This document shows positions 1 through 7,052 of a stretch of DNA of 25,483 nt, piece after piece. The position numbers and the translations under genes were made by a program. The stretch is from CAYHSW01 sp964431075 (GTDB taxonomy: Bacteria; Patescibacteriota; Microgenomatia; JAMCZE01): assembly GCA_964431075.1 (NCBI GenBank), contig CAYSID010000014.1, positions 1 to 25,483 of the forward strand, read 5' to 3'. Below the pieces are notes generated by a model, which searched no databases, had not been told where the DNA came from, and saw only the letters and a list, made by a program, of their open reading frames with translations. Within the stretch, counting starts at the first letter, position 1. Every line of letters begins with the position of its first letter.

Positions 1-18
1 TAGTTTGATTTGCATGAT

Positions 19-39
19 CGTTAGTATATCATACTAACG
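19..39. repeat. Perfect 9-bp inverted repeat, 3-nt loop
   Basis: The arms CGTTAGTAT and ATACTAACG flank the loop ATC. No T-tract follows, so it is not an intrinsic terminator. It could be an operator or an RNA hairpin belonging to a gene outside the window. Its function is unknown. Confidence 0.6.
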
Positions 40-70
40 TATCGTTATTCAACAAATAAAGATTTTTAAA

Positions 71-100
71 ACAGTCCCGACTTTCGGGATTGTGTTTTTT
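71..100 (+). terminator. Intrinsic terminator of an upstream + strand gene
   Basis: TCCCGA and TCGGGA pair around a CTT loop. The stem extends outward through G-T, A-T, C-G and A-T pairs, and a run of six T follows. It would end transcription entering from left of the window, so the gene at 129 probably starts a separate unit. Confidence 0.7.
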
Positions 101-128
101 GTGTTAAATTAAACCGGTGAGGGGTTTA

Positions 129-2087
129 TTGTCAAAAACTTTTACACTTTTTTTCTTTTTAACTATATTTGGGGTATATGTTTATTCTTTGTCTCCTTCA
201 GTTCCTTCACAGGCGGATGCCGGAGAGTTAATTACCGTAGCAAAGACTCTAGGAATTGCTCACCCACCAGGATATCCGCTTTATACAATATTGGGGCATT
301 TGTTTACCTATATCCCCTTTAATTCTATTGCCTGGCGGATTAACTTACTCTCAGCGGGCTGTCACACCTTGGTCTTGGTGTTACTATATAAAACGGTTTT
401 GTATCTCACCAAAAACAGAGTTACGTCCTATTTTTCTGTCGCCCTTCTAGCTTTTTCTAGGTTATTTTGGCTTTACTCTTTAGTCGCGGAGGTTTTTCCC
501 CTAAATAATTTATTTATTATTTTGTTGATTTATTTAATATTAACGAATCGTTCGATTTATCTTATCACTTTTGTTTTTTCTTTAGCATTAACGAATCATT
601 TGACGGTTGTCCTATTAATTCCGGCAATGATTTTCTGGTTTTGGAAGGATAGAAAAAAAATACTAAATATTAAAACACTGTTTGTTTCAGCATCGATCTT
701 TTTTGTTGGCCTCATGCCTTACTTGTATTTTATTTTGAGATCCGGTGAGGTCCTACCCGTCGTCTGGAGCTTTATCACTGATTTCAAATCACTAATGGCG
801 TTTATCACCCGATCTGATTATGGAATCTTTTCCCCAGTTGCTGGATACGATCCTGCCATGGCGACGGTAAATCAAAAAATTGATCAGGTACTGAACCTTT
901 TTAGATTTATGCTCGATGATTTTAATTTAATCGGCTTTATTGTAATTTTTACCTCTTTAATTACAAGTTTCATAGAAAAAAGTACCAGGAGAATCTATAT
1001 GTTTATTTTTATTATCGCACTTTTTATTGGACCACTTTTTTTAAGTTATGCCAACTTTCCGTTAAGAGCCTCCCTTACAGGAGTAATGGTTACTGAAAGA
1101 TTTTATCTAGCTTTAGAAGTAGTCGCGATAATTTATACAGGGACATTATTTAAAAAGATATTGGAGAAGATTGTCAACTACCCAATTTTGCGATTTCTTC
1201 CTTATCCAGCACTATTTCTTTTCATAATATTTGAGATTGGGGCTAATTATAGTCTTGTATCCCAACGTGATAATTATTTGAATGTCAACTTCGGGAGAAA
1301 TATTTTCCAAAACGTACCCAAAGGATCAATAATTTTTTTGAGTGGCGACACCCCCACGTTTGCCGCTTATTATGCAAAATATATTGAGGGTTGTGGTAAA
1401 AATGTTGACATTATCACCTTTAATCAATTTACTGAAAAAAACAAATTAAGATATTTGGTTACAAACCGAAAAGATTTAAATTTGAGTTGGCCTAAAGTGA
1501 GTTCTCCAAGTGGTTTTGTTGAAGCTAACTACAATAAGGTTCCCATATTCACTGTTAGCCTTCCTGATTTTTCTGTATCTGATTATGTGGCCCTGCCATA
1601 TGGATTACTTTTTCGCTTTTATAAAAAAGAAGAGGTCCCAGAGTTCGAAGCGTGGTTGGGAAGCAACACGCTATCTTTAGAGAGTTATGAATTACCCACT
1701 GTTACTACTAGTGATAATTATTTAACAATTGGAGATAATGTTGTTTTGGATAATTATGCGTGGATGTACCTTTATTTGGGTAAAAATTGTTTAGCAAATA
1801 ATGATTATCAGTGCGCGGAAAAATTTATTATAGATGGGCTTAAAATTTCTCCAAACATTGTTCAGCTCAGTTACGCTTTATCTGAAGTTTATTCTAAAAC
1901 TGGCAGATGCGATGATGCTAAAAATATTTTTTTGGAGTTTTTACGATATGAACCCAGATTTCACTCAATTTATGACGATTTAATAAATTTGGCTAATAAT
2001 TGTTATAAAGATCCAAAAATGGCTTCGGATCTTGAGAAAGAAAAAAACGCTTTGATTAATCAGGAAAAACCACTGGATAAATTCTAA
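129..2087 (+). CDS. DUF2723 family membrane protein with C-terminal TPR-like region
   Basis: This is a polytopic membrane protein of about 652 aa in the DUF2723 family (TMEM260-like, GT-C type protein O-mannosyltransferase relatives). The family signature lies at about residues 23-51: a DAGEL acidic loop followed by LGIAHPPGYPLY and, further on, a NLLSA motif. About ten hydrophobic helices fill the first 380 residues. The rest is a soluble domain ending in two or three TPR-like helical pairs (about 550-640). The reading frame also has a GTG at 117, but I prefer the TTG at 129. GGTGA at 116-120 then sits 8 nt upstream as a good Shine-Dalgarno, and the protein starts directly with its first hydrophobic helix. 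The next gene follows after 2 bp, so the two are probably co-transcribed. The likely role is transfer of a sugar from a lipid carrier onto surface proteins or glycans; the substrate cannot be read from sequence. Confidence 0.85.
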   Translation: MSKTFTLFFFLTIFGVYVYSLSPSVPSQADAGELITVAKTLGIAHPPGYPLYTILGHLFTYIPFNSIAWRINLLSAGCHTLVLVLLYKTVLYLTKNRVTSYFSVALLAFSRLFWLYSLVAEVFPLNNLFIILLIYLILTNRSIYLITFVFSLALTNHLTVVLLIPAMIFWFWKDRKKILNIKTLFVSASIFFVGLMPYLYFILRSGEVLPVVWSFITDFKSLMAFITRSDYGIFSPVAGYDPAMATVNQKIDQVLNLFRFMLDDFNLIGFIVIFTSLITSFIEKSTRRIYMFIFIIALFIGPLFLSYANFPLRASLTGVMVTERFYLALEVVAIIYTGTLFKKILEKIVNYPILRFLPYPALFLFIIFEIGANYSLVSQRDNYLNVNFGRNIFQNVPKGSIIFLSGDTPTFAAYYAKYIEGCGKNVDIITFNQFTEKNKLRYLVTNRKDLNLSWPKVSSPSGFVEANYNKVPIFTVSLPDFSVSDYVALPYGLLFRFYKKEEVPEFEAWLGSNTLSLESYELPTVTTSDNYLTIGDNVVLDNYAWMYLYLGKNCLANNDYQCAEKFIIDGLKISPNIVQLSYALSEVYSKTGRCDDAKNIFLEFLRYEPRFHSIYDDLINLANNCYKDPKMASDLEKEKNALINQEKPLDKF

Positions 2088-2089
2088 GT

Positions 2090-3316
2090 ATGATATTTTT
2101 AATAGTTTTGCTTATTTGTGTGGCAACAGTTCCTAATTTAGGATTTTATAGTTTGCCATCCTTTTTATTAATTTCCTTTGCCTTTTTACTTTTTTTAAAA
2201 TCGTGCAAAGAAGGGCTATTTAATAGTTCTGTGGATTATGATATTTTGTTAGTAATTACAGCACTGGGGATTCCCTATTATGGCGGTCTTTATCAAACAA
2301 AAGATTCCTTGGTTTTTGGACAAATAATAATATTTATTGCTTTGATTGCAGCGTATTTATCAACGCAACTGAAATCAGTAAGGGTTACGAAATATTTTGC
2401 GGTTTTAGTATCTGGTTGTTATTTGAGTTTGAGCTTCTGGACTATATACCACTCACCTTTCCCTATTGTTGACACGTTCGTTATTTTAAAAGAAGCTCCA
2501 ATTAAGCTCATGGCAGGGTTAGATCCCTACGCGGTAAGTTTCACAAAAATATACCCTGGAATGGACGCAAATTATTTTAGCTATTTTCCATTATCTTTTA
2601 TTTTAACTTTGCCGTTTGTATTAATTCTTAATGACCCCAGAGTTCTAACAATTTTTGTGAATATTTTAGGAGCGATGCTAATTCTGAAAATATTGCCGGA
2701 AAACTTAAAAAGATTCTCTGTGGTTTATATCACGGCCTTTTTATTTTATCCCCGCTCATTCTATATTCTGGAACACATGTATTTAGACTCGGTGACAGTA
2801 TTTTTCTTTATACTTTTTGCTTATGCTAAAGTTAACAAAAGAAGCAGTCTATCGACATTGGCCCTGTCTTTAATTTTAAACTTAAAACAGGATCTTATAA
2901 TATTGGCTCCATTAGTCCTCTCTAAAGTTAGGAAAAGAGTTTTATTTATTGTCCCTTTTATGTTAATACCCATATTCTTTCTATGGAACCCTTGGGACTT
3001 TATTAATGATGTTGTTTTGGTTTATTCTCCTTTTAACAATTTTTCTCCTAAATTCTTATCACTTTCGTTATTAAACTTTATAAATCAATCATTCGGAACA
3101 ATCCCATTATGGATTTATTTCCTGATGGTTGCGGCCCTATTAGTAAGTTATATAAAAATATTTTTCTCAAAAAAATCTGTTTTGATAAAATTGGTAACCT
3201 TTCTTTTTGTCTTTAATTATTTTATGTACCACAGCTATTTTAATCACTATTTTTTAGTTGGTCAGTTAATTATGTTGTTACCAATACTGGGTAAATTGGA
3301 AAATAATCTGACTTGA
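2090..3316 (+). CDS. Polytopic membrane protein, GT87/DUF2029-like glycosyltransferase
   Basis: This 408-aa protein is almost entirely hydrophobic helices, about ten in number. The loop with KLMAGLDPYAV followed by YFSYFPLSF resembles the G-x-DPY and Y-x-P loop of GT87/DUF2029 enzymes, which use polyprenyl-phosphate mannose. The assignment rests on that loop and on the neighbour, so it is tentative. The gene starts 2 bp after the DUF2723 gene, and the ATG sits just past its stop, indicating translational coupling. Its last 39 bp overlap the 3' end of the convergent YfhO gene, which is unusual for two long genes. The block is AT-rich. Confidence 0.6.
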   Translation: MIFLIVLLICVATVPNLGFYSLPSFLLISFAFLLFLKSCKEGLFNSSVDYDILLVITALGIPYYGGLYQTKDSLVFGQIIIFIALIAAYLSTQLKSVRVTKYFAVLVSGCYLSLSFWTIYHSPFPIVDTFVILKEAPIKLMAGLDPYAVSFTKIYPGMDANYFSYFPLSFILTLPFVLILNDPRVLTIFVNILGAMLILKILPENLKRFSVVYITAFLFYPRSFYILEHMYLDSVTVFFFILFAYAKVNKRSSLSTLALSLILNLKQDLIILAPLVLSKVRKRVLFIVPFMLIPIFFLWNPWDFINDVVLVYSPFNNFSPKFLSLSLLNFINQSFGTIPLWIYFLMVAALLVSYIKIFFSKKSVLIKLVTFLFVFNYFMYHSYFNHYFLVGQLIMLLPILGKLENNLT

Positions 3317-5200
3317 TCCGGCAGGAATAATTACTCCTCTTTGATTTAAATTTACAGGATAAATGAAAGCTGGTTGGTTATTAACAGAAGCCTTCCAACG
3401 CGGGTAAAAGGAATCGGACAAAACCAGTAGGGCCTTGGTGTCAGAAGTGGTTTCCACAACCACTTCTTGATCAAGATATTTTGTTATTTTAACTTCGGAT
3501 CTGAATTGTTTGACGTTGGGGATATCTTTAACCAACCCTTCGTCTTCCACAATTGTAGCCATTTCTTTTGGGTCTGTTAGCAACTTAATAAGTTCGGAGA
3601 TTGAGGTGGCGGTTTTTAAATCAGTTGTCAAAAACGCATGGGGTTTTTGATTTTCTAACTTGTAAAGATAGAATCTAAATTTCCCTTCACTGGTGGCGAT
3701 TGGCGGAGGATTGCTGTTGATCAGATATGGGGAAGTTACATATTTAACCCCGGCGAACGATAGTAATTTTGCCGATTCCGAAGAAATCGAGACGGAGTCA
3801 GTTATTGTTACACCTTGTGAAACTAGGGATAAATATAATTCACTTCGCCGGGTGTTCATGCCAGTATAATAGCCAAGGCTATTTATATTCCAAAATATGC
3901 CTTCATTTGGTGAAAGCGAATTGCGAAACGATAAATATTCATCCATATTTTTCCAGCCGGTTTTAAGAAATACCTGGTTCCATTGGTCGTAAGCATCGAT
4001 GCTGTAAACGCGAAACCAGTCTTTATCGTTTTGAAGAGCTTGAACTAGTTCTGGCCTCGCAAGAAACTTGTCACTGTTAATTATAGGATTGTAGTTGAAT
4101 GCAAAAAATAAAATTTGGATTGCGGAAAAAATTAAAATCGCGACCTTAAACTTTAAGGACTTAATGTTGTTAAAAGAAATTGTGGCTAGAATTACCAGAC
4201 ACCAAGTCAAGATAATTAAAAACCTCGCCGGGACTCTAAAAAATGATATTGGCGGAATTTGAAAAATAAAAAATAATGGAGTGAATTTTCCAAGAGTTAA
4301 TATTAAACTTATTCCTCCCCCTACTAAAAAAATATTGGATAACTTATTTCTCTTGAATAAAAGTACCAGAGCTAAAATTAGAGGAATAACGCCAAAATAG
4401 CCGGTAGATTCCCAAAATATGCCCCAGTCAGAAGAAAAAGGCGGGTAAGTTCCCAGTCTCGGGTCGCCAAAAATGTATGGTTCTAAAAACGATAAAAGAT
4501 GCTTTGGGTTATACGGAAAACGAGCCAATTCGTAAACAGAAACTCCTGTGGAACGTTGTGACAAATTTATTAATTCGAGAGTAGGAATTATTTGCGGTAG
4601 AGCTAAAACGACTCCCAAGACAAATGAGAAGATGACTAATGTTTTTCTGACACATAGCAAAAAGTAACCAAAATAAGCCATTAAGGAAAGAAATGCAATT
4701 TGGTAGTGACCAGCAAATATTTGTTGGGAGATAACTATGCTTAAAAACAAGACATATCTTTTTTTGTGGTTTTGGCGAAAACTTTCTAGGAAATAAAAAC
4801 CGAGTGGCAGTAACGAAAGTGTTTGAATATGGTTATAGTGGGAAATATTTGTAATGAACGGACCGCAAAAAGTAAAAATAATCGCAAGAAACAAGCCAGC
4901 AAGCCTGCTTTTGGTGAGAATTTTCCCAAATAAATATGAACCAATAAAACAAGTAACAAAACTAGTGAGTAATTGAAGATTTACGGCTAGTAATAAGGGG
5001 AAGAATTTAAATAGAAATAAATTAACAATATTTAGGCTTCCCGATTCCCCTTCTGCAAAAAGCGGGAAACCGGCACCGATTTTATTAGTCCAAAAGGGCA
5101 AAGCATTATTTTTTAAAGTCTCTGATAGAATAAATTTGAATGGCAGATTCTGATGCCAGATATCTGAATGGCCGAAATCTGGGGTGCCGAACATTAACAT
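3278..5200 (-). CDS. YfhO-family membrane protein, N-terminally short
   Basis: This 640-aa protein has about eleven transmembrane helices and a large C-terminal extracytoplasmic domain (from about 390). It matches the YfhO family, whose members act in glycosylation of cell-wall polymers. The N-terminal loop with GHSDIWHQN, ALPFWTNKIGAGFPLFAE and a later RVPARF is typical. Family members normally carry a first membrane helix before the D-x-x loop, but here the protein starts directly at that loop. In frame there is no further start codon before a TGA at about 5236. A possible promoter (TTGAGG, 17 bp, TAAACT) ends 8 nt before the ATG. That fits a leaderless mRNA and supports this start, so the lost helix looks real rather than mis-called. 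The 3' end overlaps the convergent gene by 39 bp. Confidence 0.8.
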   Translation of the reverse strand: MLMFGTPDFGHSDIWHQNLPFKFILSETLKNNALPFWTNKIGAGFPLFAEGESGSLNIVNLFLFKFFPLLLAVNLQLLTSFVTCFIGSYLFGKILTKSRLAGLFLAIIFTFCGPFITNISHYNHIQTLSLLPLGFYFLESFRQNHKKRYVLFLSIVISQQIFAGHYQIAFLSLMAYFGYFLLCVRKTLVIFSFVLGVVLALPQIIPTLELINLSQRSTGVSVYELARFPYNPKHLLSFLEPYIFGDPRLGTYPPFSSDWGIFWESTGYFGVIPLILALVLLFKRNKLSNIFLVGGGISLILTLGKFTPLFFIFQIPPISFFRVPARFLIILTWCLVILATISFNNIKSLKFKVAILIFSAIQILFFAFNYNPIINSDKFLARPELVQALQNDKDWFRVYSIDAYDQWNQVFLKTGWKNMDEYLSFRNSLSPNEGIFWNINSLGYYTGMNTRRSELYLSLVSQGVTITDSVSISSESAKLLSFAGVKYVTSPYLINSNPPPIATSEGKFRFYLYKLENQKPHAFLTTDLKTATSISELIKLLTDPKEMATIVEDEGLVKDIPNVKQFRSEVKITKYLDQEVVVETTSDTKALLVLSDSFYPRWKASVNNQPAFIYPVNLNQRGVIIPAGSSQIIFQFTQYW

Positions 5201-5208
5201 ATGTGCGC

Positions 5209-5237
5209 AGTTTATATTAATTTTGAGAGTTCCTCAA
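5209..5237 (-). promoter_or_regulatory. Putative promoter of the YfhO gene
   Basis: On the minus strand, TTGAGG (5232-5237) and TAAACT (5209-5214) are 17 bp apart. The predicted transcript start falls within 1-2 nt of the ATG at 5200. TATAAA with a 15-bp spacer is an alternative -10. Confidence 0.4.
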
Positions 5238-5265
5238 GTGTGGGTTGGGTTTTGAATTTAAGCAC

Positions 5266-5303
5266 AAATTGCATATTGACACTTTGCAATTTAATACTAA
5301 TTT
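5266..5303 (+). promoter_or_regulatory. Inverted repeat enclosing a perfect TTGACA
   Basis: AAATTGCA (5266-5273) and TGCAATTT (5285-5292) form an 8-bp dyad with an 11-nt spacer, about 19 bp centre to centre. A consensus -35, TTGACA (5276-5281), lies inside the spacer. A weak -10, TAATTT, lies 16 bp further at 5298-5303. This is operator-like for the + strand DUF3800 gene, whose start is about 135 bp downstream. The remainder of 5201-5437 is AT-rich with no credible gene. Confidence 0.35.
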
Positions 5304-5437
5304 GTCATAGTAATGAAGAAATTTTTTTTGTGATTAATGCGGATTAAAATAAGAGTTGATATTTAACAAATAGTTATTGCTCCCCTTGTTAATTTAGATT
5401 ATTCAAATTATCATAATTGAAATTATCTATTTTAAGT

Positions 5438-5995
5438 ATGGTTATATTTATTGATGAATCGGGAACGCATAAACAGATGGATCACGCCACTATCGCATTG
5501 GTGTATGTGGAAGTAACTAATCTTAATGTATTTGAAAGGTCTGTCGAAGAAATAGAAACGGAATTAAAAATAAAATATTTTCACTGGACGGATGAAAATT
5601 GGGATATTAGAAAAAGATTTATTAATAAATTAGCAAAACTTAAATTTCGAGTTAAAGTCGCAATTCTAAAAAACCCAGTTGTAGTTGGAAAAAGCCTCGA
5701 AGCATCGTTGAGGCATTTAGTTGTTGAACCAAATATTAAAAAAATAATGATTGACGGATATAAACCACGATGGTACGACCAAAAATTGAAAAAAATTCTT
5801 CGCGATAAAGGAATTACTGTTAAAAAACTAAAAACGATAAGAAATGAACATAGTTGTCCGGGGCTTCGTGTCGCAGATTGTCTTGCCGGATTAATAAGAT
5901 ATTTTTATAACCATCCTCATAGTGAAGCCAAAACTTTGTATGATAGACTAAAAGCCGAGGCCAAAATAGTTTTTGAACTAAAATCGTTTAGTTAA
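5438..5995 (+). CDS. DUF3800 domain protein (probable RNase H-like fold)
   Basis: This 185-aa protein begins MVIFIDESGT, the hallmark N-terminus of DUF3800. Acidic positions recur where this family keeps them: DE in IDESG (residues 6-7), D in MIDGYK (about 106) and D in the late RVADCLAG motif (about 147). The family is of unknown function. Its fold is generally regarded as RNase H-like, so a nuclease role is plausible but unproven. A TTG at 5417 in the same frame would add seven residues; I chose the ATG at 5438 because the family starts directly at the first strand. No Shine-Dalgarno is visible. It stands alone between the YfhO gene and the pilus block. A convergent structured RNA terminates immediately after its stop codon. 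Confidence 0.8.
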   Translation: MVIFIDESGTHKQMDHATIALVYVEVTNLNVFERSVEEIETELKIKYFHWTDENWDIRKRFINKLAKLKFRVKVAILKNPVVVGKSLEASLRHLVVEPNIKKIMIDGYKPRWYDQKLKKILRDKGITVKKLKTIRNEHSCPGLRVADCLAGLIRYFYNHPHSEAKTLYDRLKAEAKIVFELKSFS

Positions 5996-6093
5996 CAAAA
6001 AAAGCCTCGCCAGCGGCGGGGCCAGTCATCTAAGTATCCCGATGTGACTCGGAATCGGCGGTTCACCGGCCTTTGTCCTTAGTGACTTGTTAT
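5996..6093 (-). ncRNA. Putative structured small RNA, three-way junction plus terminator
   Basis: Read on the minus strand, about 98 nt fold into a closed three-way junction. P1 pairs AGTCACTAAG (forward 6078-6087) with CTTAGATGACT (6024-6034), 10 bp with one bulged A. P2 is a hairpin at 6057-6071, with two outer G-C pairs, a bulged C, then CGG/CCG around a TGAA loop. P3 pairs ATTCCGA with TCGGGAT (6036-6055), 7 bp with one G-U, around a GTCACA loop. Loop P3 (TCAC) can pair with GTGA at the P2 loop. A terminator follows directly, and an extended -10 lies just upstream. I recognise no known riboswitch or ribozyme consensus. No minus-strand gene follows closely, so a free-standing or antisense-acting RNA is more likely than a leader. 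Confidence 0.5.
5997..6022 (-). terminator. Intrinsic terminator of the putative small RNA
   Basis: On the minus strand GCCCCGCC pairs with GGCGAGGC (one G-U) around a 3-nt loop, followed directly by seven T. On the + strand the same hairpin is preceded by A and not followed by T, so it works in the minus direction only. It ends at the DUF3800 stop codon. Confidence 0.75.
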
Positions 6094-6099
6094 GGTCCC

Positions 6100-6108
6100 A
6101 TTGTAGCA
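6100..6108 (-). promoter_or_regulatory. Extended -10 (TGCTACAAT)
   Basis: On the minus strand TG-n-TACAAT is a good extended -10 and needs no -35. The predicted transcript start is about 6093, giving an RNA of about 98 nt that ends at the terminator. Confidence 0.45.
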
Positions 6109-6124
6109 TGACTAGTCAAATAAA

Positions 6125-6835
6125 ATGACAGTAATTTTTTTATTTATTTTTGGCCTGTGTGTTGGCAGTTTTTTGAATGTCTTGATTTGGCGGTTAAATG
6201 ACGAGAAAGCCCCGAAGTTTTGGCAGGGGCGAAGCCTTTGCCCCAAATGTCGGCATCAGTTGAGTTGGAAAGATAACATTCCCCTTCTCTCCTACTTTCT
6301 GCTTGGAGGCAGGTGCCGGTACTGCCGGAAAAAAATAAGTTTTCACTATCCCCTCGTGGAATTAGTTACCGGCATAGTGACGGCAGTTGCCGGATTTTCT
6401 CCGGTAAATTTTATCATCGCCTGTTGTTTTATCGTCATCTTCTTTTCCGACTGGATTTACGGTTTTATCCCCGACGAAATGACTTTGATTTTATTGGTCA
6501 TCGGTTTATTAACTAATTGGTATAATTGGATGATTGGATTATTGGCATTATTGGTTTTACTGGGTGTCTTTTTGGTCACCCGCGGGCGGGGCATCGGTTT
6601 CGGCGATGTTAAATTAATTTTTCCCTTGGGATTATTGCTTGGTTGGCCAAACATTTTGACGATGGTTTTTGGAGCTTCAATTTTGGGCGGCGGCTACGCT
6701 CTCATTTTACTCCTCTTGCGCCGGAAGAAATTTGGTGACACAATAGCTCTAGGGCCGTTTTTAATAATCGGATCAGTGTTCGCACTGTGCGAAAGTGGGC
6801 AATTGTTGGATTATGTACTACGTGTACGTCCTTAA
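6125..6835 (+). CDS. pilD: Prepilin leader peptidase / N-methyltransferase (type A24)
   Basis: This bifunctional membrane aspartic protease cleaves prepilins after the conserved glycine and methylates the new N-terminus. The 236-aa protein has the N-terminal GSFLNVLIWRL region, then a four-cysteine zinc site in two CxxC pairs (CPKC and CRYC) flanking DNIPLLSYF. The catalytic aspartates are D109 (SDWIYGFIPDE) and D161 (GFGDVKL). About six or seven membrane helices are present. No Shine-Dalgarno precedes the ATG. It heads the pilus block, whose pilin genes encode its substrates. Confidence 0.93.
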   Translation: MTVIFLFIFGLCVGSFLNVLIWRLNDEKAPKFWQGRSLCPKCRHQLSWKDNIPLLSYFLLGGRCRYCRKKISFHYPLVELVTGIVTAVAGFSPVNFIIACCFIVIFFSDWIYGFIPDEMTLILLVIGLLTNWYNWMIGLLALLVLLGVFLVTRGRGIGFGDVKLIFPLGLLLGWPNILTMVFGASILGGGYALILLLLRRKKFGDTIALGPFLIIGSVFALCESGQLLDYVLRVRP

Positions 6836-7052
6836 AAGTTTAAGTTTTGAACAATTATATGATGGTTCGACGAACGATTTAAGAAGAAGGTTTGCAGAGC
6901 ATAATAACGGAAAGGAATTTCACACAAGGAAGTATCTGCCTTGGCAGCTTAAATATTACGAGGCATACGATACTGAAAAATTAGCAAGAGCCAGAGAACA
7001 AAAATTGAAACAGCATGGGAATGCAATCAGAGAATTAAAAAAACGAATATGA
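6813..7052 (+). CDS. GIY-YIG nuclease domain protein with altered YIG motif
   Basis: This 79-aa single-domain protein starts MYYVYVLKS, the GIY strand of the UPF0213/YhbQ-like GIY-YIG family. The second motif reads LYDGSTNDL where the family has YIGST; the middle residue is Asp. The catalytic Arg (in DLRRRF), the His/Asn (EHNNG) and the late Glu-rich helix (ARAREQKLK) are kept. The reading frame opens earlier at a GTG (6795), but the family starts at the ATG I chose. It overlaps the end of pilD by 23 bp, and its stop overlaps the first pilin start as ATGA. It is therefore embedded in the pilus operon, with an unknown role there. Confidence 0.8.
   Translation: MYYVYVLKSLSFEQLYDGSTNDLRRRFAEHNNGKEFHTRKYLPWQLKYYEAYDTEKLARAREQKLKQHGNAIRELKKRI

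Noticed and set aside
6098..6108. 16S rRNA fragment (GCTACAATGG on the minus strand)
   Set aside because: The match stops after about 11 nt; the flanks do not resemble 16S rRNA.
5996..6110. c-di-GMP-I or other known riboswitch controlling pilD
   Set aside because: The terminator and promoter signals are on the opposite strand to pilD, and the conserved GEMM core sequences are missing.
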